DNA from: Phascolarctos cinereus
Taxonomy: Eukaryota > Chordata > Mammalia > Diprotodontia > Phascolarctidae
Direction of reading: 5' to 3'
Length of the DNA: 64,000 bases
Assembly: GCF_002099425.1 (NCBI RefSeq)
Contig: NW_018344068.1
Location: 4,698,001 to 4,762,000 of the forward strand
The notes beneath the pieces are model-generated. The model made no database searches. It worked only from the letters and a program-made list of their open reading frames with translations, and had not been told where the DNA came from. Positions 1 to 11,412 of the stretch are shown one piece after another. Each line of letters opens with the position of its first letter. Position 1 is the first letter of the stretch. The position numbers were made by a program, and so were the translations under genes.

Positions 1-155
1 TGCAGTGGAGTGGGTTTCCTCACCTGGGGAGATCGTAAGACTAGACTGTGGAGGAAAAAATAGCACCTACCTTTCAGTGTTGTTGTGAGGATCCAATGAG
101 GTAATGTGTAGTATGGACCTTGCAAACTCTAAAGCATTGTATAAATGTGAGCTTT
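1..155 (+). mobile_element. MIR-type CORE-SINE, 3' part
   Basis: The stretch matches the CORE and tail of a MIR-type SINE: a degraded 'tttcctca' block, then 'gttgttgtgaggatccaat' and an 'aaagcattgtataaatg' end. The tRNA-derived head lies outside the window or is lost. The divergence is high, which fits an old therian insertion. Confidence 0.7.
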
Positions 156-159
156 TATC

Positions 160-290
160 TAACCCAATGCCCTCATTTTAGAGGGAGAAACTGAGTCCCA
201 GAGAGTTAAAATCTTTTATCCAAGTCCATGTAGGCAGCACTCGGCCAAGGGCCTCTGTTTGCAGATCCTGGACTCTCACTGGCTGACCAT
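160..290 (-). mobile_element. MIR-type CORE-SINE
   Basis: Reads as the reverse complement of a CORE-SINE: 'ccctcattttagagggagaaactgag', split here only by substitutions, then a weak 'aagtccatgtaggcagcac' core. It lies tail to tail with the SINE just before it. Old and strongly diverged. Confidence 0.6.
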
Positions 291-299
291 AGCTTCTCC

Positions 300-686
300 T
301 CTGGCAAGGTAAGAGATCACCCAGTGGGGGCCTGACTCATTCCTTAGTCAGTAATGCTCCCCTCCCCCACCCCTAATTGCTGCGTGCCAGCAGCCTGAAG
401 CAGCACTAGGTTGTTTCAGCACATGGACGATTTGAGACCAATTATGGCTTTGCATTGGCAGGCCTTTGTGGTGGCAAAAAATAACTCTAATGTATTCTCA
501 CATTCCTAAAAGTATGGACTGAAAAATAAAATGTCGCTTAGCAAGGATGATTCCCTCTGTGTTCTCAGAGGCATTAGTAGCCCTTCCAGGAGGCCTGAAA
601 TACATGGCCTGGACATAGTTAAAATGGCCTAGATGTTGCTCCTGGGCTCTGTAGGATTCTGTCTCTTAGGGGTCTGGAGGGTGGGT
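300..686. other. unassigned, possibly single-copy DNA
   Basis: No repeat family, open frame or splice-site pair is evident. It contains GC-richer patches such as 'ttgctgcgtgccagcagcc'. It could be ancient repeat decayed past recognition or single-copy DNA. Alignment with another marsupial would tell these apart. Confidence 0.4.
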
Positions 687-700
687 TTGGTTGGGTGATT

Positions 701-3700
701 TCTATTTTAAAATTAAATTTGTTATTTATCTATTTTTCACATTCCTTTCTTTTTAAATTTTGAGTTCCGAATTCTCTTCCTTCCTTTCACTCACTGAGAA
801 GGCAAGCAAAACGATATCGATTAATTTTACATGTGAAATCATGCAAAACAGATGTCCATGTTAGCCATATCACAAAAAAGGGCTATAAAATTATACTTCA
901 ATTTGTACTCAGAGTTCATCAGTTCTCTCTTTGGAGTGAGAGAGCATTTTTTCTTCATGAGTCATTTGTAATTGTCTTGCATCACTGTATAGATCAGAAT
1001 AGCCAAGTCTTTCACAGTTGATCATCATTACAACATTGCTGTTACTGCGCACAATGTAACCTTTTAATAATGTGCAACAATGTAATTCTGAGTTCTGCTC
1101 ACTTCACTTTGCATCAGTTCATATAGATTTTACTATTTCTTTTTCCTGAAACCTTGTCATTTTGTATAGCACAATACTACTCCATCACAATTATGACACA
1201 ACTTATTTAGCTACTCCCCAATTGATGGTCATCCCCTCAATTTCCAATTCTTTGCCAGTATAAAATGAGTTGCTATAGATATTTTGTGCATGTTGGTCTT
1301 TTTTCTTTGATCTCTTTGGGGGTACAGAACTACTAGTAGTATTTTTGGATCAAAAGGTATATACACAGTTTTATAGCCCTTTGGACATAGTTCCAAATTG
1401 TTCTTCAGAATGGTTGGACCAGTTCACAATTTCACTAACAGTTTATTAGTGTATCTATTTTTACTCATCCCCTCCTGCATTTGTCATTTCTATTAGGTGT
1501 ACCTTAGGTGGTACCTTAAGTTGTTCTAATTTGCATTTTTCTAATCGGTAGTGATTTAGACTAGAACATTTTTTATGACTATAGATAGCTTTGATTACTT
1601 CATCTGAAAGCTGTCTGTACATATCTTTTGACCATTTATCAATTGAAGAATGGCTTTTATTTCTAAAAATTTAACTCAGTTCTCTATTATTCTGAGAAAT
1701 GAGGTCTTTATCAGAGAAACTTGCTGTAATTTTTTCACAATTATCAATACCATGTTTTTTCCTCTATCCTATTTTCCCCTGTTTATCTTTCTCTCTGTCT
1801 CTGTCTCTGTCTCTCTGTTTCTCTCTCTCTCTTCCCTTTCACCTTGTGCATTCTTAAAAGTGTTTTGTTTCTTGACTTTTACTGCCCCCAATCTGTCCTC
1901 CCTTCTATCAGCCTCCCCTTCTCTCATCTTCTTCTTGTACTACTTTCCTGTTAAGGTAAGATAGATTTCCATGCCCAACTGAATATGTGTATATATTCTT
2001 TCCTCTTTGAACCAATTCTAATGAAAGTGAGGTTCAAACACTGCCACCACTACCCCATTTCCCCTCTATTATAAAAGCTCTTCCATGCAAGCCTCTTTTA
2101 TTTGAGAAAAAATTTTCCCATTCTATTTCTCCCTTCTGCCTTCTCCCAGTGTATCCCTCTTTCTTACCCCTTCATTTTTTTTTAGATTACTCCAACATAA
2201 CTGATTTACATCCATACCCTCTGTCCATGTAGACTCCTTCTAATTTCCCGAATAATGATAAAGTTCTCAGGAGTTGTATGTATCATCTTCCCGTACAGGA
2301 ATGTAAATAGTTTAACTTTGTTGAGTCTCTTATGATTATTCTTTCATGTTTAGCTCTTTATGCTTCTCTTGAGTCTTGTGTTTGAATTTCAAATTTCTAT
2401 TTAATTTTTTTTTCCATCAAGAATGCTTGAAAGTCCTCTATTTCATTACATATCATTTTTTCCCCTGAAGGAGTTTTGCTGTTTATGTTATTCTTGGTTT
2501 CACCTCCAGAATATCATATTCCAAGCCCTCCATTTCTTTAAAGTGAAAGCTGGTAAATCTTGTGTGATCCTGACTCTGTCTCCACAATATTTGGATTGTT
2601 TCCTTCTTATGCTCACAATACTTTCTCCTTGACCTGTGAGCTTTGAAATTTGGCTATAATATTCCTGGCAGTTTTTGCTTTGGGATCTCTTTCAGGAGGT
2701 GATCAGTGGGTTCTTTCAATTTCTATTTTACCCTCTGGATCTAAGATATTGGGGAAGTTTTCCTTGATAATTTATTAATATAATGTCTAGGTACTTTTTC
2801 TGATTATGGCTTTCAGGTAATCCAATAATTCTTAAATTATTTCTCCTCCATCTATTTTCCAGGTCAGTTTTTTTTTCTGGTGAGATATTTCACTTTTTCT
2901 TCTGTTTTTTCCCCTTCTTTTGACTTTGTTTCATTGTTTCTTGATGTCTCATGGAGTCATTAGTTTATCCTTTCTCAAATCTAATTTTTAAGGAATTATT
3001 TTCTTCAATGAGCTTTTGTACCTTTCCCCCATTTGGCCAGTTTTACTTTTTAAGGAGTTTTTTCTTTAGTGAATTTTTGTGCCTCTTTTACCATTAGACC
3101 AATTCTGTTTTTAAGGTGTTATTTTCTTCAATACTTTTTGTGTCTCTTTTTACCAAACTGTTAATTATCTTTTCATAATAAATAATTCTCTTTTCTTGCA
3201 TCACTCTTATCCCCCTCCCATTTTTTCCTCTACCATACTTACATCTTTCTTTAACTCTTCCAGGACATCTTGTTGGGTTGGGGTCCATTTAGCATTTTTC
3301 TTTGAGGCTTTTCATGGTACTTGTTTTCACATTGTTATCTTTTTATGAGTTTATATCTTGGTTCTTTCCTGACACTGTAGTTGCTTTTTATGATCAAGTT
3401 GTGTTATTGTTGTTGTTTGCTCATTTATCCAGACTATTTCTTGACTTTGAACTTTATGTTAAAGTAAGGCTCTGCTCACTTGGGAGTAGGGAGACACTGT
3501 CCCACACATTAGACTTTTTGTTTGTTTATTTGTTTTGTTTTTGTTTTTAGAGCTAGCTCTGTCAGTCTGCAAGTTTTTGATGTTGTCAAGGTGATATTAT
3601 CTTGAGAGAGATATGGTCACTGCTCTCCTGGTCTGTGCTCTGGTATTTACCTAGGAAGGGCCCCTGCTCTCCTGTAGCCACAAGCACTAATGCTCCCCTC

Positions 3701-4174
3701 CACCTTGGAACCATGACCAGGGCCCCTGTTCGCTTGTGACCAACCAGAAGTACTCCTTTCTGCCCTGGAAGGGGACCAGAACTGCTTATGGGCAATAGAG
3801 TTGCCAATCAGTACTAGCTATACCCAGTGCCAGGAAAGTATCCTCTGTAATCTGTTTTTTACTGGTTGTCTGACCCCCTTACCATCTCTGGGCTGGAAAC
3901 TCTTGAAGCTACTGTTGCTGCTGCTACTCTCTCCAAGGCCCACTTCTGGTGCTCCTGCTGTACTCCTGGCCAGGACCCCACCATGGTGTCACAAAACTCT
4001 CCTGCAGACCTCCTAGTTGTCTTAGCCTGAAAAAAAAATATTTTACTCTGACCTTTCATTGGCTCTGCCACATCATGATTTGATTTGAGGAGTTATTTTA
4101 AAGTTGTTTGGAGGGGAATTTTGGGAAAGTTCAGAGGATTGCTGCCTATACTCTACCATCTTTGCTCCACCACA
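701..4174 (-). mobile_element. L1 LINE, 5'-complete, most of ORF2 missing
   Basis: In minus-strand order it has: a 5' end near 4174 ('ggagcaaagatggtagagta'); a 5' UTR to about 3300; a decayed ORF1 whose coiled-coil part is visible at 3288-3094 (INSLVKRDTKSIEENNTLK); the purine-rich ORF1-ORF2 spacer (about 2280-1745); then a jump to the last part of ORF2 (about 1745-1030, antisense of the '...FDQKYH/QSFHEK...' tail region) and the 3' UTR ending in an A-rich tail near 701. The endonuclease and reverse transcriptase regions are absent. Flanks tggttgggtgatt (688-700) and tggttgtgtactt (4175-4187) look like a 13-bp target duplication, 10 of 13 matching. Stops and frameshifts mean it is not active. 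Confidence 0.85.
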
Positions 4175-4189
4175 TGGTTGTGTACTTTT

Positions 4190-4715
4190 TTTTACTCTAT
4201 CCTTTCAGGGTTCATCTATTATTTCTATTGGAAACTTTCCCATTCCATAATAAAAATTTGAATTTACATGTTAGATTGAGTATACAGTTTTTAATCCTAT
4301 TTACAATAGGGAGCCATTGAAGGCAGTACCACCCTCAGGATTTTTTTATTTTGTTTTTATGGCCAACACCCATGATTTCATAAGTATATAGAGCTACAAG
4401 GGTAGAAATATCCTCCCACTGATACATATCTGTAGCTCACCCACTTCTTAAAGTTTTAGAGTGGTGCTTCGGGCAATGGCAAGCAGAGGTGTGCTGGAGG
4501 CACTTCTAAGGGTTATCAGAGAAAGACAATTGTTAAGTTTTCAGTGTGAATATTTACACCTTGGAAATCACCAAACTTCAAATCAGGGCTTGGCTTATTA
4601 TTTTGTTGATTGTATAGACTTAAGAAGGTGATGGGAAAAATATTAATAATGCAGCTTAGCTTAAAAGTGTATCCTAAGGTGCCTTACCCCCATTTCCAAC
4701 AGAACGGTTGTTAAA
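4190..4715. other. unassigned DNA
   Basis: Mostly unrecognised. 'ttacaatagggagccattga' near 4300 resembles a short antisense L2 piece. The T-rich start may belong to the insertion site of the neighbouring L1. No coding signal seen. Confidence 0.4.
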
Positions 4716-4724
4716 CATTTACCA

Positions 4725-4840
4725 ACACACCTCTCTTGGGAAGTTAAATAACTTGCTTAGGGTCACATAGCTAATAAGTGTCAGAATTGAACTGAAGTCC
4801 TCCTGATTCCGAGACTGGCCCTTCATCTGTGCATGCTGTA
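4725..4840 (-). mobile_element. MIR-type CORE-SINE, minus strand
   Basis: Carries 'gttaaataacttgcttaggg' followed by 'tcacatagctaataagtgtc' and an antisense head ending in 'cctgattccgagactggccc'. Truncated at the CORE side. Confidence 0.75.
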
Positions 4841-4911
4841 TTTTTCAGGATAATGAAATGAACATAATCGTATGATTTCTAGCTAGGAGAAAGCTTAGTA
4901 ATTACCTAGTC

Positions 4912-5372
4912 CCTAAATCACAGAATCTCTTGTAAAAGGGACCTCAGAACCCATCTAGTTCAACCCATACCTGAACGAGGATCCCTTCCCCAACATCTTT
5001 GAGAAGTGATTGCCCAGACTGCTTCAAGACCCTCAGAAAGGAGCACCCCACTGTCTCCAGAAATAGGCAGCACATTCTTCTTGCAGACAATTCTGATGGT
5101 TACGGTGATTTTTATTATACTAAATCTAAAATCTGCCTCTCTGCAACTTCCCACCCACAGTTCCTATTTCTGCCCCTAGGGCCAAACAGCATGAATCTAA
5201 TCTCTCTTTAAAAGAAAGCTCTACAAATAAAACCAGATTACCCATCTTTCCCTTTAAATCTGCTCTAGATTAAACATCTCTAGTTCATTCAATCAATCCA
5301 CTTATGGCAAAGGTTCAAGATTTCAGCGTCTTTCTCCTCTAGAGGTGTTCAGCAATGTCCTTTCTAAAATGT
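4912..5372 (-). mobile_element. L3/CR1 LINE, 3' end
   Basis: Antisense copy of the L3/CR1 3' region: it begins with 'acctcagaacccatctagtt' and continues with the 'gcttcaagaccctcagaaag' and 'aatctgcctctctgcaactt' blocks, ending near 'caatgtcctttctaaaatg'. This is mostly 3' UTR, so no reverse transcriptase is present. Confidence 0.8.
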
Positions 5373-5375
5373 TGC

Positions 5376-5472
5376 TTCCCTCATTTTACAGATGAGGAAA
5401 GTGCAGTGCATTATAGTTAAAATACCTGTCCAAGACCATATATGAAGTAGTAAGATTCACTCTCTTTCTTGT
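5376..5472 (-). mobile_element. MIR-type CORE-SINE fragment
   Basis: Antisense CORE motif 'cctcattttacagatgagga' followed by a degraded 'ctgtccaagaccatatatga'. It abuts or is inserted at the edge of the L3 copy before it. Confidence 0.65.
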
Positions 5473-5589
5473 TCTAGGCAGCTATATGTACCCTCCCAAG
5501 TATGGAGAAGTGAAATTTAGACCAAAAGAAAACATAACAAATCATGATCATCTTCTATCATAAGCAGTGAGGTACTGAAGTCATGACAT

Positions 5590-5710
5590 TGAATTAGAAT
5601 GTGAGCTTCTCAAAGGCAGGGATTGTGTTTTGCCTTTCTTTGTGCCTCCAGTACATAGCACAGTGCCTGGCACATAGTAAACACTTAATAAATGCCTGTT
5701 GACTGACTTT
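5590..5710 (+). mobile_element. L2 LINE 3' end
   Basis: Typical L2 terminal block: 'gtgagcttctcaaaggcagg', 'gcacagtgcctggcacatag' and 'cttaataaatgcctgttgac'. Only the last 120 bp of the element are present. Confidence 0.85.
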
Positions 5711-5711
5711 A

Positions 5712-5850
5712 GAGTTAGAAGACCTGGGTTTGAGGCTTCTTTTGGGTGTCTCTCTCGTAGTAAGCTTTATTTTCTCCTTTTCTAAAGTAGAGATACTATT
5801 ATATATGCTACTTATCTCCCCAGAGTCCTATGGTGAGGCCTCTACATGAT
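5712..5850 (+). mobile_element. degraded MIR-type SINE
   Basis: 'agaagacctgggtttgag' matches the SINE head and a later 'tctccttttctaaagtagag' matches a mutated CORE. Similarity is weak, so the family is tentative. Confidence 0.45.
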
Positions 5851-5884
5851 GCAGAAGAGACCTGGGCTCTCAAAGATTATGTCT

Positions 5885-6235
5885 AAGAAATAGACCTTGT
5901 AGTAGTATTATTGGTCAAAGGGTAGAGGCAATTTAATAACTCTTTGGGCATAATTCCAGATTGCTCTCCAAAATGGTTGGATCAGTTCACAGCTCCACCA
6001 ACAGTGTTCCAATTTTTCCACATCTGCTCCAACAATTGCCCTTTTCCCCTTCTACCATTTTAGCCAATCTAGTAGGTGTAAAATGGTATATCAGAGATGT
6101 TGTAATTTGCATTTCTCTAATAAATAATTATTTAGAGTATTTTTTTTCATAGAACTATATGTTATTTTGATTTCTTTTTTGGGAAAACTACCTGTTTTTT
6201 TTTATCCTTTGACGGTTTATCGGTCAGGGAATTAC
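5885..6235 (-). mobile_element. L1 fragment (ORF2 C-terminal part)
   Basis: Antisense of the marsupial L1 ORF2 end: 'aactctttgggcataattcc', 'tccaaaatggttggatcagt' and 'taatttgcatttctctaata'. It is truncated at both ends and is more diverged than the L1 at the start of the window. Confidence 0.8.
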
Positions 6236-6462
6236 TTGTATACACAAGCTGTTTCGGATTGGTGATGGAAATCTATCAGATAGAGATTACTTTCTAAGGA
6301 CCAGCCTGACTAAAGACAGAAGGCTTATCATCACACTGAGGGAAATGGAGAAGGGTATGATTGTTTTGAGTAGACTTTAACATATAATAAAGAAAGAAAT
6401 TCAAAGAACAATCACAGTAAAAACATTTTAAAGGAGAACCATAGCAAAAGAAGTCACCAAAG

Positions 6463-6590
6463 AATCATAGTATTATAACAACAATGTAACGACATAGTAT
6501 TATAACAACGGCGTATTGTAAAACATAGCAACACAGTATTATAATAACAATATAACAACATCAAGACGATAACAACTAGCATAGATTTAG
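6463..6590 (+). repeat. imperfect short tandem repeat
   Basis: The phrase 'catagtattataacaac' recurs with small changes ('caacacagtattataataac'), giving three to four units of about 25-40 bp in AT-rich DNA. It lies between an L1 relic and a SINE. Confidence 0.5.
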
Positions 6591-6730
6591 AGACCGAGGA
6601 CCAGAACTTGAGTCTTGAATTTCTGTGTCCCTGAGAAAATAATTTAATCTATCTAAGCCTCAATTTTTCCAGTCTGTAAAAGGAGAGATTTGGACTAGCT
6701 GATCTTTAAGGTTCTAATGAACCCTAAATA
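6591..6730 (+). mobile_element. CORE-SINE with L3-like tail
   Basis: After 'aagcctcaatttttccagtc' the copy ends 'gactagctgatctttaaggt', the tail type shared with the L3/CR1 3' end rather than with L2. This suggests L3-driven copying (THER2/MIR3-like group; name inferred). Confidence 0.7.
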
Positions 6731-6739
6731 CTATGAACC

Positions 6740-7010
6740 TCAAATTCAATTCGGTTTAACACATTTTTTCAGCACCTACTATGTGCAAGGCATTATTCTA
6801 GGCAATGGGAATTCAAAGACAAAAATGAAACCATCCTTATCCTCAAGGAGCTTAAATGCTACTGGGGGAGAGGGTGCAACTTGCTCACAGGTAAGTAAAT
6901 GCCAAGCATGTACACAGTAATGTTAATTGTTGTATCTTGGAGCACAGGCTTAGGAAAATGGGAATGGGGCCAGGTGGACAACATTGGATGGAGGAAGGTT
7001 TGACACTGGG
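6740..7010 (-). mobile_element. L2 LINE 3' end
   Basis: Antisense of the L2 terminus: 'cagcacctactatgtgcaag' and 'atcctcaaggagcttaaatg' are the reverse of 'gagctccttgagg...cacatagtaggtgct'. The more distant part fades into unassigned sequence. Confidence 0.75.
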
Positions 7011-7429
7011 TACTTTCTAGAGATGAATCTCCACTGGTCATTGACTTAATGCCAAGGTGACATACAGGGAGAGAGCAAGGCTTCCTGATAAAAATGAAGT
7101 TTTCTCTTCTCTCTGGTTCCTGGTTTTATGTAAGTTGCCATATTGTCACCATAGCAATTTGATAAAACTTTTGCATTTTAATGGTCCCTCACACATATTT
7201 GTCATGTTTGGCCAGAAAGCAGACACTTTTACAGCCAGTACATATGGTGACCGTATCTGGAAACTCAGAGTACTGGCTGCCAAATGATCTCAAATCCCTG
7301 AGAAGCAGAAAGGACCATAGATTATTCTCCCTGAGTTCACAAATAAGAGAACTTATTTCTGGAAAGGATTTCCATTTTTTTTTCTTAACAGAACCTGTTC
7401 ATATGATGTTTGAAATAGTGTAAAAATCA
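7011..7429. other. unassigned DNA
   Basis: No repeat or exon recognised. Two overlapping plus-strand frames (7057-7287 and 7181-7423) have no known domain and no conserved start context. Confidence 0.4.
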
Positions 7430-8235
7430 CTGTATTTTTAAAAACTTATTTTTTGTGTGAATTTAAGTAACATCAATAAACATTTCAATATGCAGGAAAA
7501 CTAGAAGGCATAAGAAACTGTGAACCTTTGTTTCAAACAAGGTAGTAACAAATGTTTGCATTTGCTTGTCTCTCTACTTCTTTTTATGTTCTTTTGTCTA
7601 TTAAAATGTTGCATTGATTCACTTTTATTTTTGCATAGCTTTCAATGCCCCCCTCTCCCCAAAGATTCTCCCTTGTAACACGTAAGTACAGTCAAGGAAA
7701 CCAATTGAGTACATTGGTCATGTCTGAAAATACTTCTCCTCATTTAGTACATCACCTTTATGCCAATAAAACAATAAGAATTTATTAAGCACTCATAGTA
7801 TGCCAGTTACAGATAGTCTCCTGTCATTATAACACCTTGCTGTTTTGATTAGAATTTTGTCTTCAAAATTATTTTGCTCCATATAACATCGTGATCATCA
7901 CATTAATTGTTCTCCTGGTTCCACTTATTTCCTCTGCATCAGTTCATATACTTCTTCCCATATTCCTCTGTGTCTATCATGGTCATCGTTTCATACTAAG
8001 CCATAATATTTCATCACATCTATATGCCATAATTTGTTTAACCATTCTCAGCCATCCTTCCTGTTCCACTACAAATATTTTTCTACATATTAGTCCTTTT
8101 CCTTTGTTCATGATTGCCTTTTGATTTATGACTAATCATATCATTTGGTCAAAGGGTGTGTATAGTTTGGTGACTTTGTAGGTATAATTCCAAATTGTTT
8201 TTCAGAACAGTTGAACCGATCCACCACTCCATCAG

Positions 8236-8622
8236 TCAATCAACCAACCAATGAAAAATATTTGTGAAGTGCTTGCTATAATTCAGGCAGTGTGCTAAGC
8301 ATTAGAGATTTAAAGAAAGGTCAGAGGAGCTAACATTTTAATAAAGGAGACACTATGTAAGTAACCAGGCACATAGAAGAGATATACTGAGTAGACGAGA
8401 GGTAATTCCAAATGAAAAAGCTGTAAAAGCTTGGAGTGGGGAAGGAATGGGGGGAGGTGAAGAAATGTCTGGGAAAGACCTCCTGCGGAAGATGGGATCT
8501 GCACAAAGACTTGATGGAAGCCAAGGTAATTAGGGGGTAGAGTTAAGAAGAGAAAGTGGCACAGACATGGAGAACAGCCTATGCAGAAGTACAGAAATGG
8601 GTTATAGAGGGTCTTATTGGAG
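8236..8622 (-). mobile_element. L2 LINE 3' region inside L1
   Basis: Antisense L2: 'gaagtgcttgctataattc' and 'ggcagtgtgctaagcattag', then the 3' UTR reverse. L1 sequence resumes exactly after it with 'caacagtacattaatgtggc'. L2 is normally older than marsupial L1, so a secondary rearrangement or a late L2 jump has to be assumed. Confidence 0.65.
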
Positions 8623-8866
8623 GACCAACAGTACATTAATGTGGCTGTGCTTCCACAGCCCTTCCAATAATTCTTATTGTCTTCTTTTGTCATTTTTGCA
8701 AATCTCATGAGTTTGAGGTGAAACATGAGTTGTTTTAATTTTCATTTCTCTTATCGTTGGTGATCTGGAATATTTTATCATATGTCGTTGATAGTTTGTA
8801 TTTCTTCATTTGACACCTACCTAGTCCCTTGACCATTTGTCTGTTAGGGAATGAGTTCTATTCAGA

Positions 8867-9184
8867 TATCTCTATCTCTATCTCTATCTCTATCTCTATC
8901 TCTATCTCTATCTCTATCTCTATCTCTATCTCTATCTCTATCTCTCTATCTCTATCTCTCTGTCTCTGTCTCTATCTCTATCTCTATCTCTATCTCTATC
9001 TCTATCTCTATCTCTGTCTCTGTCTCTATCTCTATCTCTATCTCTCTATCTCTATATCTCTGTCTCTATCTCTACCTCTATCTCTCTATCTCTATCTCTA
9101 TCTCTCTATCTCTATCTCTATCTCTATCTCTATCTCTATCTCTATCTCTATCTCTATCTCTATCTCTATCTCTATCTATCTATC

Positions 9185-9239
<55 letters not shown>
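8867..9239 (+). repeat. (TATCTC)n compound microsatellite
   Basis: About 370 bp of TCTCTA/TATCTC hexamers with TCTG variants, ending in (CT)n and then (TA)n. It sits inside the ORF2 remnant of the L1, where the normal element has a short 'ctctatatatttta' stretch that may have seeded the expansion. The two long frames across it (LSLSLS or SISISI repeats) are artefacts. Confidence 0.95.
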
Positions 9240-9241
<2 letters not shown>

Positions 9242-9364
9242 GCATAGCTTCTTTGTACATGTTGAATGTCAGACCTTTATCAGTAAAATTTTCTATGAAA
9301 AAAATTTTTCCCATTTAATTGTTTCCCTTATGGTCCCAGTTGCATTTATTTTGCTTGTGTAACA

Positions 9365-9765
9365 CATATTATATGATTCTGTGAGACATTATCCCAGCTC
9401 TCACTCACACTGCAGGATTGGGTCCCCGGAGTTTGAATAATCTTCCCCATTATGTTCTAGGGGGGCAATCCTGGAGGGTTGGATGATTATTCTAACGCTG
9501 TCAGCTCAAGCCTTCATCTGGTGTTCCCTCCGATATCAATCACCAGTGGTTACTGCCCCAGTATAATTTGCTAATGCCAGTTAACATTTTCCCAATATCA
9601 TTTAACCAGTTTCTATCTCTAGGTAAGGATACAAAAAGAAGAGGAAGATCATCCTTGCTTACAAAGATCTCACATATGAATGGGGGGGGGAACAATGATG
9701 GTGTTTCAGTAGCAGAAAGAAAGGCCCCAACACTCCTAGGGTACAACAAAGCAGATTGCATTGTA
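9365..9765. other. unassigned DNA
   Basis: Contains GC-richer sequence ('ggattgggtccccggagttt') and a G8 run near 9682. No repeat family, splice-bounded exon or domain seen. Confidence 0.4.
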
Positions 9766-9779
9766 TCCTCCATTTGTGG

Positions 9780-10045
9780 AGAATGACTTGGGTCTTGAAG
9801 GATAAGAGAGACTTGAAGAAATGAAGATGAGAATACCTGCGTTCTAGTTATGGAGGACAGACAAGGAAAGGGCAGAGGAAATAGTGGAGATGTAATCTGG
9901 TTTGATTGGAAGGCAGAATTCCTGAATTCCTAAAATTCCTGTGAGGTTGGTCTGAGAAGGTAAGGTTAGTGCCCTATTGTATAAGACTTTGAATATCAGC
10001 ATTAGGAGTTTTTACTTTATTCAAGAGGCAATGGAGAGTCATTCC
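9780..10045 (-). mobile_element. L2 LINE fragment (RT end/3' UTR)
   Basis: Antisense L2: 'gacttgggtcttgaaggata', 'taatctggtttgattggaag' and 'gtttttactttattcaagag'. These correspond to the reverse of the L2 ORF2 C-terminal region. Both ends are lost. Confidence 0.65.
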
Positions 10046-10329
10046 TAGATCTGGAAAAATGGAGACCTCAGGCAAAATTCTTATGCTACCCCTACCTGAG
10101 CATCGGATAAAAGATAATGCTAAAGGACAAAGACATTGGTTAGTAGGCCTGACACAGAGCTACGTATATGCTCTACCTGGGAAAGAACCTCTGAGTACAA
10201 CTTTTCCCTTGCTTTATTGGGTGCAAGGTAGGAGTTTGGTCCAGCCTCTGGGAATCCAAACATATGAACTCATCTAATCTACCCCAAATACTCCAAGCTT
10301 CCATTTCTTAAAGGAGAGACATAGAATCA
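10046..10329. other. unassigned DNA
   Basis: Short stretch between L2-like segments with no clear feature. A frame at 10059-10277 shows no recognisable motif. Confidence 0.35.
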
Positions 10330-10800
10330 ATGTCAACTTGCCATCATCACAGGATCTTAGAAGTCCGAGGCCCTAGCAATCTGGCACCTACAGCTAACAG
10401 ATTTGTGTCTCTGACTCTCTTGCCACTACTGATTCTTAGTTACAGGATGCCAGGGAGAAAGCTCCTTCCTTTGCTATCTTCCTCTAATTTTGTCCTCAGT
10501 ACACTCAATTCTACCATTCCTCTGTCCATTTCCCTTTCTGCACTCTGTTTCCATTGTGGCCACTGGAATCTCCACTCAAGTACTAACAAACTCCCCGTCA
10601 TCCTTGACCTCTTCCTTCCACATTCGTTATACATTTTTCTAGCATTCGTGGGAAACATGACATTCTCCAGTAGTCACTGCAATCCTGGCTATGATCTCCT
10701 ACCTTAGTTGTTCCTTCCATCATTTCTCTTGAAACACTGGGCCAAGAAGAAGAGCTTGTATGATGTCTCTACCGTTTAGTTCATGTCCTTGGGATCTCTT
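10330..10800 (+). other. pyrimidine-rich, possibly old L2-type sequence
   Basis: Rich in CTC/TTC blocks like the sense strand of an L2 ('ctccccgtcatccttgacct' resembles the L2 ORF). It holds a 125-codon frame without a known domain. The match is too weak to assign firmly. Confidence 0.35.
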
Positions 10801-11300
10801 CTCTTGTTCTGACTCTGAAGAGAATTCATTAACTTCCATGGATTGAAGACTCATCTCTATAAGACTGTTTGGTTATGGATTTCCAAGGTCAAAGAATTAA
10901 TCAAGTGGCCAGCTTACTAATAATGAGACTCTCAGTTTTTGGCTAGTGGATTCTCAGAAAGATGTAGTCTGTTGCCAAAATTATACTTGGCACTTTTGCA
11001 ATGGTAGAACTTGACATAGCTTTCACTACCCTCACATAGCCATTGGGAATCTAGGACCACCTCTGTGTAATGATAAGGAGTCAGGGTGGGTCTTTGTGAA
11101 GGGTCTTTACATAGATGATTTCAAAATCTACATACCCAGAATATTTCTGCTGAGGCATCTTCTCTAATAAACAACCTTGATTAAACAATGGATAAATGTA
11201 GGTATCTTTCTCGGCTCAAACCCAATCCTTAATTGGATGGCCAAGTGGTTTATATCAGTTCATAGGATCATGAGATCATAGATTTTGATAAGGAAGGGAT
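10801..11300. other. unassigned DNA
   Basis: No repeat family or gene signal recognised. AT-rich with scattered homopolymer runs. Confidence 0.35.
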
Positions 11301-11317
11301 ATTGATGATTATCTAGT

Positions 11318-11376
11318 ATGTATGAATATGTATATGTATGTATATGTATACGTATGTGTATGTGTGTGTGTGTGTG

Positions 11377-11411
<35 letters not shown>
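11318..11411 (+). repeat. (TG)n-TATA-(CA)n palindromic microsatellite
   Basis: An imperfect TATG/TGTA tract passes into (TG)n, then 'tatacacaca' and (CA)n of about 30 bp. The two halves are complementary, so the tract can fold into a hairpin. It lies immediately before a SINE head. Confidence 0.9.

Positions 11412-11412
<1 letters not shown>

Larger units (their letters stand above)
7430..9362 (-). mobile_element. old L1 3' half, interrupted
   Basis: Antisense of an older L1 subfamily: 3' UTR from about 7430 ('taacatcaataaacatttc') to 7900, then the ORF2 C-terminal region (for example 'atttggtcaaagggtgtgta' and 'tttcagaacagttgaaccga'). An antisense L2 piece (8236-8622) splits it, and a long hexanucleotide tract (8867-9239) replaces the stretch just before 'cagacctttatcagtaaaat'. 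The part upstream of 9362 is missing. The 7430-7620 portion is assigned with less certainty. Confidence 0.75.

Noticed and set aside
8310-8726. 138-codon minus-strand frame
   Set aside because: It fuses an L2 fragment with the surrounding L1 relic, so it is a chimera of two repeats.
8829-9362. Two long plus-strand frames (177 and 155 codons)
   Set aside because: They only translate the (TATCTC)n tract into SISISI or LSLSLS repeats; no gene.
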